Source of the DNA: Bacteriovoracaceae bacterium
GTDB lineage: Bacteria > Bdellovibrionota > UBA1018
Length of the DNA: 8,025 bases
Direction of reading: 5' to 3'
NCBI GenBank assembly: GCA_023250795.1
Contig: JAHFAB010000072.1
Span: forward strand, 1 to 8,025
Below are positions 1-5,194 of the stretch, piece by piece. The notes under the pieces were generated by a model, which had not been told where the DNA came from, did not search any database, and worked only from the letters and a program-made list of their open reading frames with translations. The number at the start of each line of letters is the position of its first letter. The stretch's first letter is position 1. Both the position numbers and the translations under genes were made by a program.

Positions 1-1
1 C

Positions 2-229
2 AAAGATCAGTTTGACCGGGCGCTTTTGAGTGTAGTATTGAACCTTGTCGAGGGTTCAGCGAAACCAACACGAAGGGATAGAAAAAAGTTCTATGCCACT
101 TCGCTTGGCTCGCTCAGAGAGGTTCAACTCATTCTAGATCTTTGTGGATACACTGAGCAACTCCAGGGATCAGACCCAGTTGCGGCTTGCCTGTATCGAC
201 TGATGCAGAACCCAGGAGGCAGTCCCTAA
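2..229 (+). CDS. four-helix-bundle protein (23S rRNA intervening-sequence protein family), 5' truncated by window edge
   Basis: The frame is open from the first complete codon (AAA at 2-4) to TAA at 227-229, so the true start lies upstream of the window. A TTG at 26 is only an internal codon: the residues before it (KDQFDRALLS) continue the family pattern. The visible part reads as an amphipathic helix with NLVEGSAKPTRRDRKKFY followed by SLGSLREVQLILDL. This is the conserved 'AEG...K..F...A.GSL.E' core of the four-helix-bundle proteins first found inside 23S rRNA intervening sequences. Members are small (about 115-130 residues), form oligomers, and have no established biochemical role. Nothing resembling 23S rRNA flanks the gene, so this is a stand-alone copy. 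A hairpin overlaps its stop codon. Confidence 0.85.
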   Translation, partial: KDQFDRALLSVVLNLVEGSAKPTRRDRKKFYATSLGSLREVQLILDLCGYTEQLQGSDPVAACLYRLMQNPGGSP

Positions 230-245
230 CTGCCTGGTTGCCAGG
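218..245 (+). other. two overlapping small hairpins at the stop codon of the four-helix gene
   Basis: GGCAGT (218-223) pairs with ACTGCC (229-234), with the TAA stop at the loop/3'-arm edge. CCTGG (233-237) pairs with CCAGG (241-245) across a TTG loop. The two share bases 233-234, so they partly exclude each other. No T-run follows, so neither is a convincing intrinsic terminator alone; they may protect the 3' end or slow polymerase. Confidence 0.4.
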
Positions 246-276
246 AAATCCTGCACATTTGAGAAAACAGTGGCAG

Positions 277-319
277 AACCACCAAATTAGATCTAAAATG
301 GTGGTTGAGTCACCATTTT
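277..319 (+). terminator. pair of mutually exclusive hairpins, possible terminator between the four-helix gene and ATPase 1
   Basis: A perfect 9-bp stem AAAATGGTG (295-303) / CACCATTTT (311-319) with a 7-nt loop sits between the upstream gene and ATPase 1. A competing stem AACCACC (277-283) / GGTGGTT (300-306) encloses the perfect palindrome TTAGATCTAA (287-296) and uses the same bases 295-306. Only one can form at a time, the geometry of an antiterminator/terminator pair. The T-run is inside the stem and is followed by CTCAGG, so termination strength is uncertain. The stem is symmetric and could act on either strand. Confidence 0.4.
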
Positions 320-346
320 CTCAGGGAAAATACTGGGAATTATAAC
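318..346 (+). promoter_or_regulatory. candidate promoter of ATPase 1
   Basis: TTCTCA (318-323), 17 bp, TATAAC (341-346). Both hexamers depart from consensus. Predicted transcription start is near 353, giving a short leader that still includes the AGGA Shine-Dalgarno at 357-360, 7 nt before the ATG at 368. The -35 begins in the last bases of the upstream hairpin. Confidence 0.35.
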
Positions 347-367
347 TAGAGTTATTAGGATAAGCAT

Positions 368-1525
368 ATGAATTATAACAGGTTTTTAGATATTTCTCAG
401 TCTCTTCGTCGGAAATCATTGTTTTTATTTGGGCCAAGACAAACCGGCAAAACAACTTTTTTACAACAAAGCTTTCCCAAGGCACGTTTTCTAAATTTAC
501 TAGAAGCTGATACATTTAGGGAATACTCAGCTCATCCAGAGCTCCTGAGGCAGCGTTTAAAAGAACATGAAAAATTGGTCATTATTGATGAAGTGCAAAA
601 ACTTCCTGCCCTATTAGATGAGGTTCAAGCCCTTGTTGATCGAAATAAAAGTCTTAGATTTATTTTAACCGGAAGTAGTGCAAGAAAATTAAAACGAGGC
701 CAAGCTAACTTATTGGCCGGAAGGGCATTAGTCCATTTCATGCATCCTCTTGTTTATCCAGAATTAGAAGGAAATCCTCGAATTCTGGATCGCATTCAGC
801 GCGGGGCTTTGCCAGCTATTATTGATACACCTAGTTATAGACAGGATTTATCAGTCTACGTAGGCACTTATCTTAAAGAAGAAATACAGGCTGAAGGACT
901 TTCTAGGTCCATTGAAAATTTTTCCCGTTTTTTGGAAGTAGCAGGTCTTTGTAACGCTGAAACCATTAACTTTACTCAAGTAGGAAGTGACTGCGGGATC
1001 CCGCCACGCACAATCCATGATCATTTTTTAATCTTACAAGATACCTTAGTAGGGCGGTTGGTGAATTGTTTTCAAAAAAGTAAAAAGAGAAAACCAGTTG
1101 CAGCATCAAAGTTCTATTTTTTTGATCCTGGTGTAGTTAATAGCTTGACTCGCCGATTTGATATAGTGCCCGGGACACCAGAGTTTGGAAAATCTTTTGA
1201 ACATTTGATTTTTTTAGAGTTGCAGGCTTATCTTGATTATCACCTGTCAGAACATGAACTTTGTTATTGGCGCAGTCAAAGTAAAATGGAGGTCGATTTC
1301 GTTTTTTTAGACAAAATCGGAATCGAAGTGAAAGCAAAAAAATTTGTGCCAGACCGAGATCTCACAGGATTACGGGCTCTAGGTGAGGAAAATCTTCTAA
1401 AACGCAGAATCGTGGTTACTTTGGAAAAAGAATTCAGAAAAACAGAGGATAATATCGAAATTTTCCCGGTTGCTGAATTTTTAGAACATTTATGGGCGGG
1501 CAGATTAGAAATGTCTGGGAATTAG
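368..1525 (+). CDS. AAA_14 / DUF4143 ATPase with PD-(D/E)XK-like C-terminal domain (ATPase 1)
   Basis: This 385-residue P-loop ATPase has the full AAA_14-DUF4143 (COG1373) architecture at normal length. Walker A is GPRQTGKT (22-29), Walker B LVIIDE (70-75), a sensor-like TGSS is at 101-104, and the conserved L-x-GR is at 115-119. A middle segment with YLKEEIQAE (168-176) and FSRFLEVA (185-192) precedes a winged-helix-like stretch (about 203-230, GIPPRTIHDHF). The C-terminal part holds FYFFDPGVVN (249-258), FEHL (277-280), then MEVDF (307-311) and IEVKA (319-323), the E-VD / E-x-K pair of the PD-(D/E)XK fold. The ATG is supported by AGGA 7 nt upstream. The family is widespread and often multicopy; its cellular role is not established, and whether the nuclease-like domain cuts is unknown. 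Two relatives follow downstream on the same strand, but this gene is not obviously in an operon with them. Confidence 0.93.
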   Translation: MNYNRFLDISQSLRRKSLFLFGPRQTGKTTFLQQSFPKARFLNLLEADTFREYSAHPELLRQRLKEHEKLVIIDEVQKLPALLDEVQALVDRNKSLRFILTGSSARKLKRGQANLLAGRALVHFMHPLVYPELEGNPRILDRIQRGALPAIIDTPSYRQDLSVYVGTYLKEEIQAEGLSRSIENFSRFLEVAGLCNAETINFTQVGSDCGIPPRTIHDHFLILQDTLVGRLVNCFQKSKKRKPVAASKFYFFDPGVVNSLTRRFDIVPGTPEFGKSFEHLIFLELQAYLDYHLSEHELCYWRSQSKMEVDFVFLDKIGIEVKAKKFVPDRDLTGLRALGEENLLKRRIVVTLEKEFRKTEDNIEIFPVAEFLEHLWAGRLEMSGN

Positions 1526-1547
1526 TTGCCGCCTTGGCTAAAAATTA

Positions 1548-1615
1548 CAAAAAAGACAGGTCCTGCTATTATTGAAAGTCCTTTTCAAAAAAGACAGGTC
1601 CTGCTATTATTGAAA
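1548..1615 (+). repeat. tandem 30-bp direct repeat in the leader of ATPase 2
   Basis: Two perfect 30-bp copies lie at 1548-1577 and 1586-1615, separated by the 8 bp GTCCTTTT. Each begins CAAAAAAGACAGG and contains the small dyad CAGG-T-CCTG and TATTAT. The second copy ends 4 bp before the ATG of ATPase 2. No other copy occurs in this window. The unit contains a -10-like hexamer, so the duplication may have doubled a promoter or regulator site. Confidence 0.95.
1582..1610 (+). promoter_or_regulatory. candidate promoter of ATPase 2, 9 bp from the start codon
   Basis: TTTTCA (1582-1587), 17 bp, TATTAT (1605-1610), then 9 bp to ATG 1620. The upstream repeat copy carries an equivalent TATTAT (1567-1572) with ATTACA (1544-1549) 17 bp before it. 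Transcription from the proximal site would start within about three bases of the ATG, so the message would be nearly leaderless. No Shine-Dalgarno is present before this ATG. Confidence 0.4.
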
Positions 1616-1619
1616 ACAA

Positions 1620-2834
1620 ATGGCACACTTGAGAAAACGTTATTTAGAGGGGGTATTTGAAACGGTCAGTCGATTTAGCTCTTTAGTTGGGGTTTTAGGT
1701 CATCGCCAGGTTGGAAAAACAACACTGTTGGAACAGATCTGTAAGACTTATCATACTTTGGATGATGCTTCTGAACTAGAATCTGCTCAGGCAAATGCCA
1801 AAAAATATTTAAATAAACGACAAGGTCACCTTGTCGCAATTGACGAATGTCAACTTGCACCAGAGTTATTTCCAGCACTGAAAGAACACGTACGAATAAA
1901 TAAACAACGAGGACAGTTTATATTGAGCGGTTCTGTTCGTTTTACAAGTCGAAAAGCCATTCGAGAATCCCTCACCGGTAGAGTTATAAACTTAGAGCTT
2001 TATCCCCTTACAATGCAGGAAATAGAACACAAACCCTTGTCTTCTGCCTGTAGAAAAGCAATGAACGTGAGTTCATTAGAGTTTTTTTCAAACGAAAAAC
2101 CAACATTGAAAAACAATGAGTTTACTTATTGGACCAAAGTGATGAACAATTACAAGATACTGGGTGGACTACCTGGGATTTGTTTTGTAAATGATGAGAA
2201 GCTTCGTGACTTACGTCTTCGTGATCAGGTCCACACGGTTTTGGATCGAGATTTGAGATTAGTTCAAAAAACAAACCTGCCTCTTTCTCAAATTGAACAA
2301 CTTTGTAGAAGACTTTCTGAATTGCAGGGCAAGCCTTTAGATTATACGGATCTGCAAAAAAATACGGGTATATCCGCTCCCACTCTAAAAAAACTTCTGT
2401 TTGCCCTTGAGGCAGTTTTTTTAATTCGACTATTCCCAATCGAAGGTGGGAGAAAAGGGCATATTGTCTTTTTTGAAGATATTGCTGAGGCGAACTGGTT
2501 CAGGGGCGTTCGTTCGGATGATACGAGTCTTTTAGCACACCTTTGCTTTACGCAAATCCGTGCCCAATTTGGTTATATCTTGGGGGAAAAAAGTGAGATT
2601 TTTCATTTTCGTACACGGGGTGGCGCTGTTGTACCACTAGGGATTCGTACTCGAACCGGTGTACTGGGTGTTCTGCCAATTAGGGACGCACAAGATGCTC
2701 AAAGTGCCCTAGGGTCTGCAGGAAGCTTTATCCGTGCTTATGAAAACTCTCGCGTTCTTGTATTGCATCCTGGAAAGGAAATGCGATTACTACATCCTCG
2801 CATTTTGTTGGCACCACTGGTTGAGTTTCTGTGA
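1620..2834 (+). CDS. AAA_14 / DUF4143 ATPase with degenerate nuclease-like domain (ATPase 2)
   Basis: A 404-residue ATPase of the same family as ATPase 1 but clearly diverged. Walker A is GHRQVGKT (27-34), Walker B LVAIDE (71-76) followed by CQLAPELF, sensor-like LSGS is at 102-105, and SLTGR at 117-121. YKILGGLPGI (178-187) matches the family LP motif, and a winged-helix-like segment spans about 240-275 (NTGISAPTLKKLLF). Where relatives carry E-VD and E-x-K, this protein reads RTRGGAVVPLGI (331-342) and VLGVLPI (348-354), so the acidic and lysine residues of the PD-(D/E)XK site are missing. It probably retains ATPase function but not nuclease chemistry. The ATG at 1620 is the first start after an in-frame stop at 1611-1613, has no Shine-Dalgarno, and directly follows the tandem repeat. 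The fit of the N-terminus (RYLE...GVLGHRQVGKTT) to the family supports this start. Confidence 0.88.
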   Translation: MAHLRKRYLEGVFETVSRFSSLVGVLGHRQVGKTTLLEQICKTYHTLDDASELESAQANAKKYLNKRQGHLVAIDECQLAPELFPALKEHVRINKQRGQFILSGSVRFTSRKAIRESLTGRVINLELYPLTMQEIEHKPLSSACRKAMNVSSLEFFSNEKPTLKNNEFTYWTKVMNNYKILGGLPGICFVNDEKLRDLRLRDQVHTVLDRDLRLVQKTNLPLSQIEQLCRRLSELQGKPLDYTDLQKNTGISAPTLKKLLFALEAVFLIRLFPIEGGRKGHIVFFEDIAEANWFRGVRSDDTSLLAHLCFTQIRAQFGYILGEKSEIFHFRTRGGAVVPLGIRTRTGVLGVLPIRDAQDAQSALGSAGSFIRAYENSRVLVLHPGKEMRLLHPRILLAPLVEFL

Positions 2835-2927
2835 TTGAAGCGTTGTCGGTCTTGTAATAGTAACCAGAGAAATTAAATCATAACACTTGATTTACTTCAG
2901 CCATGTGAAGTTCGACATATTTACTTT

Positions 2928-2956
2928 GTGTCCAAATTACGTGTATATTTGGACAC
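2928..2956 (+). promoter_or_regulatory. 10-bp perfect inverted repeat at the ancestral start of the copy A ATPase
   Basis: GTGTCCAAAT (2928-2937) and ATTTGGACAC (2947-2956) form a perfect dyad with a 9-nt centre. TATATT (2944-2949) inside it is a -10 candidate, and an ATG follows at 2958-2960, 8 bp after that hexamer. It looks like an operator or 5' hairpin of the original ATPase gene, now uncoupled from the coding frame by a deletion. No good -35 is seen at the usual distance. Confidence 0.55.
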
Positions 2957-2960
2957 TATG

Positions 2961-3517
2961 TACCAGGTCGCCTTATCAGCTATCAGCTTGGCCCCCTCCT
3001 TGTTCAAGAGATAGGTAAAACACTTTCTCTTGATGAATGCCTGATGTTCGGTACTCTACCCGGAATTGTCACGGAGAAAAATGAAACCAGAAGATTAGTC
3101 CAACACCCTAAATTTTATTTTTTCGATAACGGAGTTCTAAATGGTCTACTAAAGAATTTTACGCTGTCTGAGGATAGAAAGGGCTTCCTTTTTGAACACT
3201 TTATTGTGAACCAGATCATAACAGCGAATCTTACTTTTGGAGAACCTGCAAGACTTTCTACCTACAGAACCGAAGCCGGTAGTGAAGTGGATCTTCTCAT
3301 CGAATGCAACGGGAGTTTAATTAGCCTGGAGATTAAATCAGGCAGAAAACTTTCAACAACAGATTTTTCTGGCTTAAGAGGGTTCGCTGATTTCTACAAG
3401 AAGAAACACCGATCTATTCTACTTTATTGTGGAGACAAAGCCTACTGCGAGGACTTCATTGAAGTTTTGCCTTGGAGAACTGCGTTGGAGGAAATCACTA
3501 AGTTTATTGTGGTTTAA
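2961..3517 (+). pseudogene. AAA_14 / DUF4143 ATPase remnant, N-terminus and internal block deleted
   Basis: Reading in the frame of the longest ORF, coding similarity begins at about 2963 with P-GRLISYQLGPLLVQEIG, equivalent to the conserved L-x-GR and following segment. The Walker A/B half is therefore gone. The frame continues through FGTLPGIVTEKNETRR and then jumps straight to LVQHPKFYFFDNGV. Compared with ATPase 1, the YLKEEIQAE / FSRFLEVA / winged-helix region of about 90-100 residues is missing. The C-terminal domain is intact, with FLFEHFI, GSEVDLL and LEIKSG, so its PD-(D/E)XK-like residues survive. The ancestral ATG at 2958 is out of frame after the deletion; the first in-frame ATG is at 3044. 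Any product would lack the ATPase core. The sequence is closer to a different subfamily than ATPase 1, so it is not a recent duplicate of it. Confidence 0.85.
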
Positions 3518-3543
3518 TGACAGATGGGTGAATGAAAATCTTG

Positions 3544-3978
3544 TTATTTCTTGTCTGCCTGGACAACAAGCTGGAAGAAACCTACAAATAGGTTAAATTT
3601 ATCGCCTTGAGGGTTTTGAAATATTTGAGAATAAACATTCTTTACTCTGAATCCTGTTGTGTTTATAGACTCAGAATAGACAAAAGTTTGTTGCCCTGAA
3701 ATTTCAACTTCTGATGATTTCTTCAGTTTAACGGTACATGAGGCTGCACCTGAAGCTGTCTTACATTGCAACGATATGTCACCATTGTTGGAGGTTATAT
3801 TTATTTGATCTTTGCTACCAAATGCATCAATTAATTCTTTTAGTTTAAACTCACTTTGCATTTCATTAATAACGACTATAGTTTGATTGGGCTGAGAAAA
3901 AATAGCCATCGATTCAGACGCAGATGCAATATTCGAAAGTGCCAACAAAGAAAAACACAGGATTATTTGATTTTTCAT
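3544..3978 (-). CDS. small exported protein of unknown function (144 aa)
   Basis: MKNQ followed by a hydrophobic stretch (IILCFSLLALSNIASA) is a standard Sec signal peptide, with likely cleavage after ASA at about residue 20-21. The mature part of about 124 residues is polar and looks beta-rich, with alternating short hydrophobic strands and one close cysteine pair (LQC...SC, about 10 residues apart) that could form a disulfide in the periplasm or outside. I do not recognise a family. A G7 tract ends 2 nt before the ATG and must act as, or replace, the Shine-Dalgarno. The stop codon lies 3 bp from the right end of repeat copy A, and the left end of copy B is about 58 bp upstream, so the gene sits tightly between two repeat copies. 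Its promoter may lie in or beside copy B. Confidence 0.75.
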   Translation of the reverse strand: MKNQIILCFSLLALSNIASASESMAIFSQPNQTIVVINEMQSEFKLKELIDAFGSKDQINITSNNGDISLQCKTASGAASCTVKLKKSSEVEISGQQTFVYSESINTTGFRVKNVYSQIFQNPQGDKFNLFVGFFQLVVQADKK

Positions 3979-3987
3979 TACCCCCCC
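3979..3987 (-). promoter_or_regulatory. homopolymeric G7 ribosome-binding region
   Basis: Seven Gs on the minus strand (complement of 3981-3987) followed by TA and then the ATG at 3978. The first Gs are at suitable distance to pair with the CCUCC of 16S rRNA. A homopolymer at this place is prone to length change, which would alter the spacing. Confidence 0.5.
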
Positions 3988-4035
3988 AATGTTTGGATTT
4001 TAACCTCAGCAGTTCTTTATTGTCTAGAAAATCAA

Positions 4036-4170
4036 CCTCTCAGATCATAGATTGTCCAAATCTAATTTGTAATAGTAACCAGAGAAATTAAATTATAACG
4101 CTTGATTTACTTCAGCCATGTGAAGTTCGAATAATAGTGCTTTAAATGACAGGTGGGTGAATGAAAATCT
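4036..4170 (+). mobile_element. repeat family copy B, ATPase gene fully deleted
   Basis: A 135-bp unit. It shares CCTCTCAGATCATAGATT at its left end with copy C (6220), the block 4067-4130 with copy A, and AATGACAGGTGGGTGAATG...GAAAATCT at its right end with A and C. The stem-loop ACTTCA (4109-4114) / TGAAGT (4121-4126) is conserved. After TTCGAATAATAGTG it goes directly into the TTTAAATGACAGG right end, so everything that copy A holds between (promoter palindrome and ATPase) is absent. A small extra hairpin AGATT (4050-4054) / AATCT (4060-4064) is present near the left end. The right end lies 5 bp from the stop codon of the minus-strand antitoxin gene, resembling the position of copy A beside the preceding gene. 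Confidence 0.75.
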
Positions 4171-4175
4171 GGGGA

Positions 4176-4424
4176 TTATGCCCGTTTTTTCTGAAGCAGC
4201 TTTTCTATCCTTTCAACACGATCTTCAAGGGTTACTTCGTTCATAAAAATTTCACGAAGTTTTTGATTGATCAGCGTCTGGTATGGAACGTATCTTTTCG
4301 CTGCACACCTACGAATCTCATCCACCACATCTAAGTCAACGAACATATTCACCCGAAACTTTCCGCGTCTTGGATTAAACTCATCAGGACTAATCTCTAT
4401 ATTCCCAGTCTTAATTTTTTTCAT
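4176..4424 (-). CDS. ribbon-helix-helix antitoxin, BrnA/CopG type (82 aa)
   Basis: A DNA-binding antitoxin of a type II toxin-antitoxin locus. An N-terminal linker (DEFNPRRG) is followed by a ribbon-helix-helix domain: beta strand KFRVNMFV (22-29), helix DLDVVDEIRRCAAKR, and the family hallmark PYQTLINQKLREI (47-59). A short charged tail (EDRVERIEKLLQKK) probably forms a coiled-coil or toxin-binding helix. Length and motifs fit BrnA-like antitoxins. AAGG lies 6 nt before the ATG, a good Shine-Dalgarno. The ATG overlaps the TGA of an upstream 23-codon reading frame (ATGA), the normal toxin-antitoxin coupling, but that frame is only a toxin stub. The antitoxin is therefore an orphan. It probably represses its own promoter through the palindrome at 4491-4509. 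Confidence 0.85.
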   Translation of the reverse strand: MKKIKTGNIEISPDEFNPRRGKFRVNMFVDLDVVDEIRRCAAKRYVPYQTLINQKLREIFMNEVTLEDRVERIEKLLQKKRA

Positions 4425-4492
4425 GATAGGCCTTGGTCATTTACATTAACTTTAAACTTCAAAGATTCGAAAGTGAAAATCACCGGAGACAT
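4421..4492 (-). pseudogene. 23-codon N-terminal remnant of a BrnT-type toxin
   Basis: An ATG at 4492 opens a 23-codon frame ending in TGA (4423-4421) that overlaps the antitoxin ATG by 4 nt. The product reads MSPVIFTFESLKFKVNVNDQGLS. It fits the opening of BrnT toxins, roughly F-(E/D)-x-x-K-x-x-x-N-x-x-K-H-G-(V/I/L)-S, with correct spacing of F, E, K, N, G, L and S; the K-H pair is replaced by D-Q. The remaining roughly three quarters of a normal 85-95 residue toxin is missing, so no RNase activity is possible. The promoter, toxin start and overlapping stop are kept, as if a deletion ran from codon 22 to the antitoxin start. The match is short, so a chance leader peptide remains possible. Confidence 0.5.
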
Positions 4493-4527
4493 GTGTATAA
4501 TATACACATTACTTGGACATATTGCAA
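4491..4527 (-). promoter_or_regulatory. promoter and 19-bp palindromic operator of the BrnT/BrnA-type locus
   Basis: On the minus strand TTGCAA (4527-4522), 17 bp, TATATT (4504-4499), then 6 bp to the ATG of the toxin stub at 4492. The perfect palindrome ATGTGTATAATATACACAT (plus strand, 4491-4509) covers the -10 and reaches into the start codon, the usual place for autorepression by a ribbon-helix-helix antitoxin. The predicted transcription start coincides with the toxin ATG. Confidence 0.65.
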
Positions 4528-4563
4528 GAACAACTTATTTGCCCAACCGGTACTAAATTTTTT

Positions 4564-4932
4564 TTACAGAAGTATGCGATAGTCTACTTTCAAAATCTTA
4601 GCAATCCGTTTAGCCATAGCTTTACCAATGGGGCGTTTTCCATGTTCCATCTTTGAGAGGTTGCTCTGACTGATCCCGAGCTTTGCAGCAAAATCAACCT
4701 GACTTAACCCCTCCTTAATGCGCGCACCTTGTAAACAAGAGCCAGCACGAGTGTACTTAGCATCTAGTTTATGGATTGTCTCAGACTCATCAGAGAGAAT
4801 GGTCTGATCATCAGTACCAATCGTGCTTTTCAATAAAACAAGAACAGCCTTTGCAGTTTTTCTAGGTATATAAAAGCACTCCTGCCCTACTGTAATGGTT
4901 TCAGTAAGGTGCTTTTTCATGGGTACCGACAT
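4564..4932 (-). CDS. XRE-family helix-turn-helix antitoxin (RelE/HigB-type locus)
   Basis: A 122-residue DNA-binding antitoxin. The N-terminal half (about 10-62) is a poorly conserved toxin-binding or linker region. The C-terminal half is a classic XRE domain: LQGARIKEGLSQVDFAAKLG (67-86), recognition helix ISQSNLSKMEHGKRPIG (87-103), then AMAKRIAKILKVDYRILL. This C-terminus closely fits antitoxins partnered with RelE-like toxins of the 'W-x-V...K-Q-L' type. Two starts are possible. The ATG at 4932 has GAGG 6 nt upstream and is chosen. The ATG at 4920 (four residues shorter) overlaps the TGA of the toxin frame as ATGA. The partner toxin is truncated, so this antitoxin is an orphan that probably still binds the 5058-5078 inverted repeat. 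Confidence 0.85.
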   Translation of the reverse strand: MSVPMKKHLTETITVGQECFYIPRKTAKAVLVLLKSTIGTDDQTILSDESETIHKLDAKYTRAGSCLQGARIKEGLSQVDFAAKLGISQSNLSKMEHGKRPIGKAMAKRIAKILKVDYRILL

Positions 4933-5045
4933 AATAAACCTCGTTGGATTTCATGAACCAATGCCCTAAAAGCAATTTGAATCTGTTCTGGGAGTTCGCC
5001 GAGCTGTTTTTCTAACCTGCGTTTCCATTGCACTGTCCAAGACAT
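4917..5045 (-). pseudogene. RelE/HigB-type toxin, C-terminal half deleted
   Basis: Starting at the ATG at 5045, the frame gives 42 residues: MSWTVQWKRRLEKQLGELPE followed by QIQIAFRALVHEIQRG, then a short tail LLCRYP and TGA. The first 36 residues match the N-terminal two helices of RelE-superfamily toxins (W-x-V...K-Q-L...LP..IQ..F..L..EI). The rest, about 60 residues carrying the beta sheet and catalytic basic residues (usually ending THEKAPY or similar), is absent. The frame runs into what should be the antitoxin leader (GAGGTTTATT). The likely cause is a deletion from just after 'EIQRG' to the end of the toxin gene. An ORF can be drawn further upstream to 5174, but the promoter at 5055-5083 lies inside it, so the 5045 start is the real one. 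It should be inactive as a translation-dependent mRNA endonuclease. Confidence 0.75.
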
Positions 5046-5054
5046 CTTAACCTG

Positions 5055-5083
5055 ATAATAGGTCGGTTTTAGACCTATGTCAA
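5055..5083 (-). promoter_or_regulatory. promoter and operator of the RelE/XRE locus
   Basis: On the minus strand TTGACA (5083-5078), exactly 17 bp, TATTAT (5060-5055), then 9 bp to the toxin ATG at 5045. A perfect 7-bp inverted repeat ATAGGTC (5058-5064) / GACCTAT (5072-5078), with a 7-bp centre, fills the spacer and overlaps both hexamers. This is a textbook arrangement for autorepression by the XRE antitoxin. Transcription should start only about 2-4 nt before the ATG. Confidence 0.8.
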
Positions 5084-5194
5084 TAGAACGTATTTTCTGC
5101 TTGCTTTCCGATCTAAGCACAAATGTATTCTTAGCCCATTTCCTTTGTCCAAACTCTATTGACAGGACAGCCAAAAATTTATTAGTCAGTAGAG

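Larger units (their letters stand above)
2852..3541 (+). mobile_element. repeat family copy A, carrying a decayed ATPase gene
   Basis: The left block 2852-2915 matches copy B 4067-4130 at 62 of 64 positions without gaps. The right block 3516-3541 matches B 4145-4170 at 25 of 26. Similarity stops sharply after GAAAATCT on the right in copies A, B and C. The left block contains the stem-loop ACTTCA (2894-2899) / TGAAGT (2906-2911), which is also kept in B and C. Between the blocks lie a palindrome, an ancestral ATPase start, and the remnant ATPase reading frame, whose stop codon falls inside the conserved right block. Copy A lacks the extra left segment (CCTCTCAGATCATAG) seen in B and C; its left end comes 17 bp after ATPase 2. 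No transposase and no clear terminal inverted repeat are visible. The 'mobile' label rests on multiple copies with shared ends. Confidence 0.7.

Noticed and set aside
1..229. Neighbouring 23S rRNA intervening sequence
   Set aside because: The encoded family is associated with such insertions, but no rRNA-like sequence flanks it here.
2122..2439. 105-codon minus-strand open frame inside ATPase 2
   Set aside because: Shadow of a well-supported gene; no recognisable motif.
2852..3541. Terminal inverted repeats of a classical insertion sequence in copy A
   Set aside because: Left and right ends share no convincing inverted match (only AGAT/ATCT in B and C), and no transposase is encoded.
4036..4170. 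Repeat copies as integron attC sites
   Set aside because: No paired RYYYAAC / GTTRRRY core sites or long attC dyad; one copy contains an ATPase gene, which attC sites do not; no integrase in the window.
5046..5174. Upstream extension of the RelE-type frame to 5174
   Set aside because: The consensus promoter and operator (5055-5083) lie inside it, and family similarity begins at the 5045 ATG.
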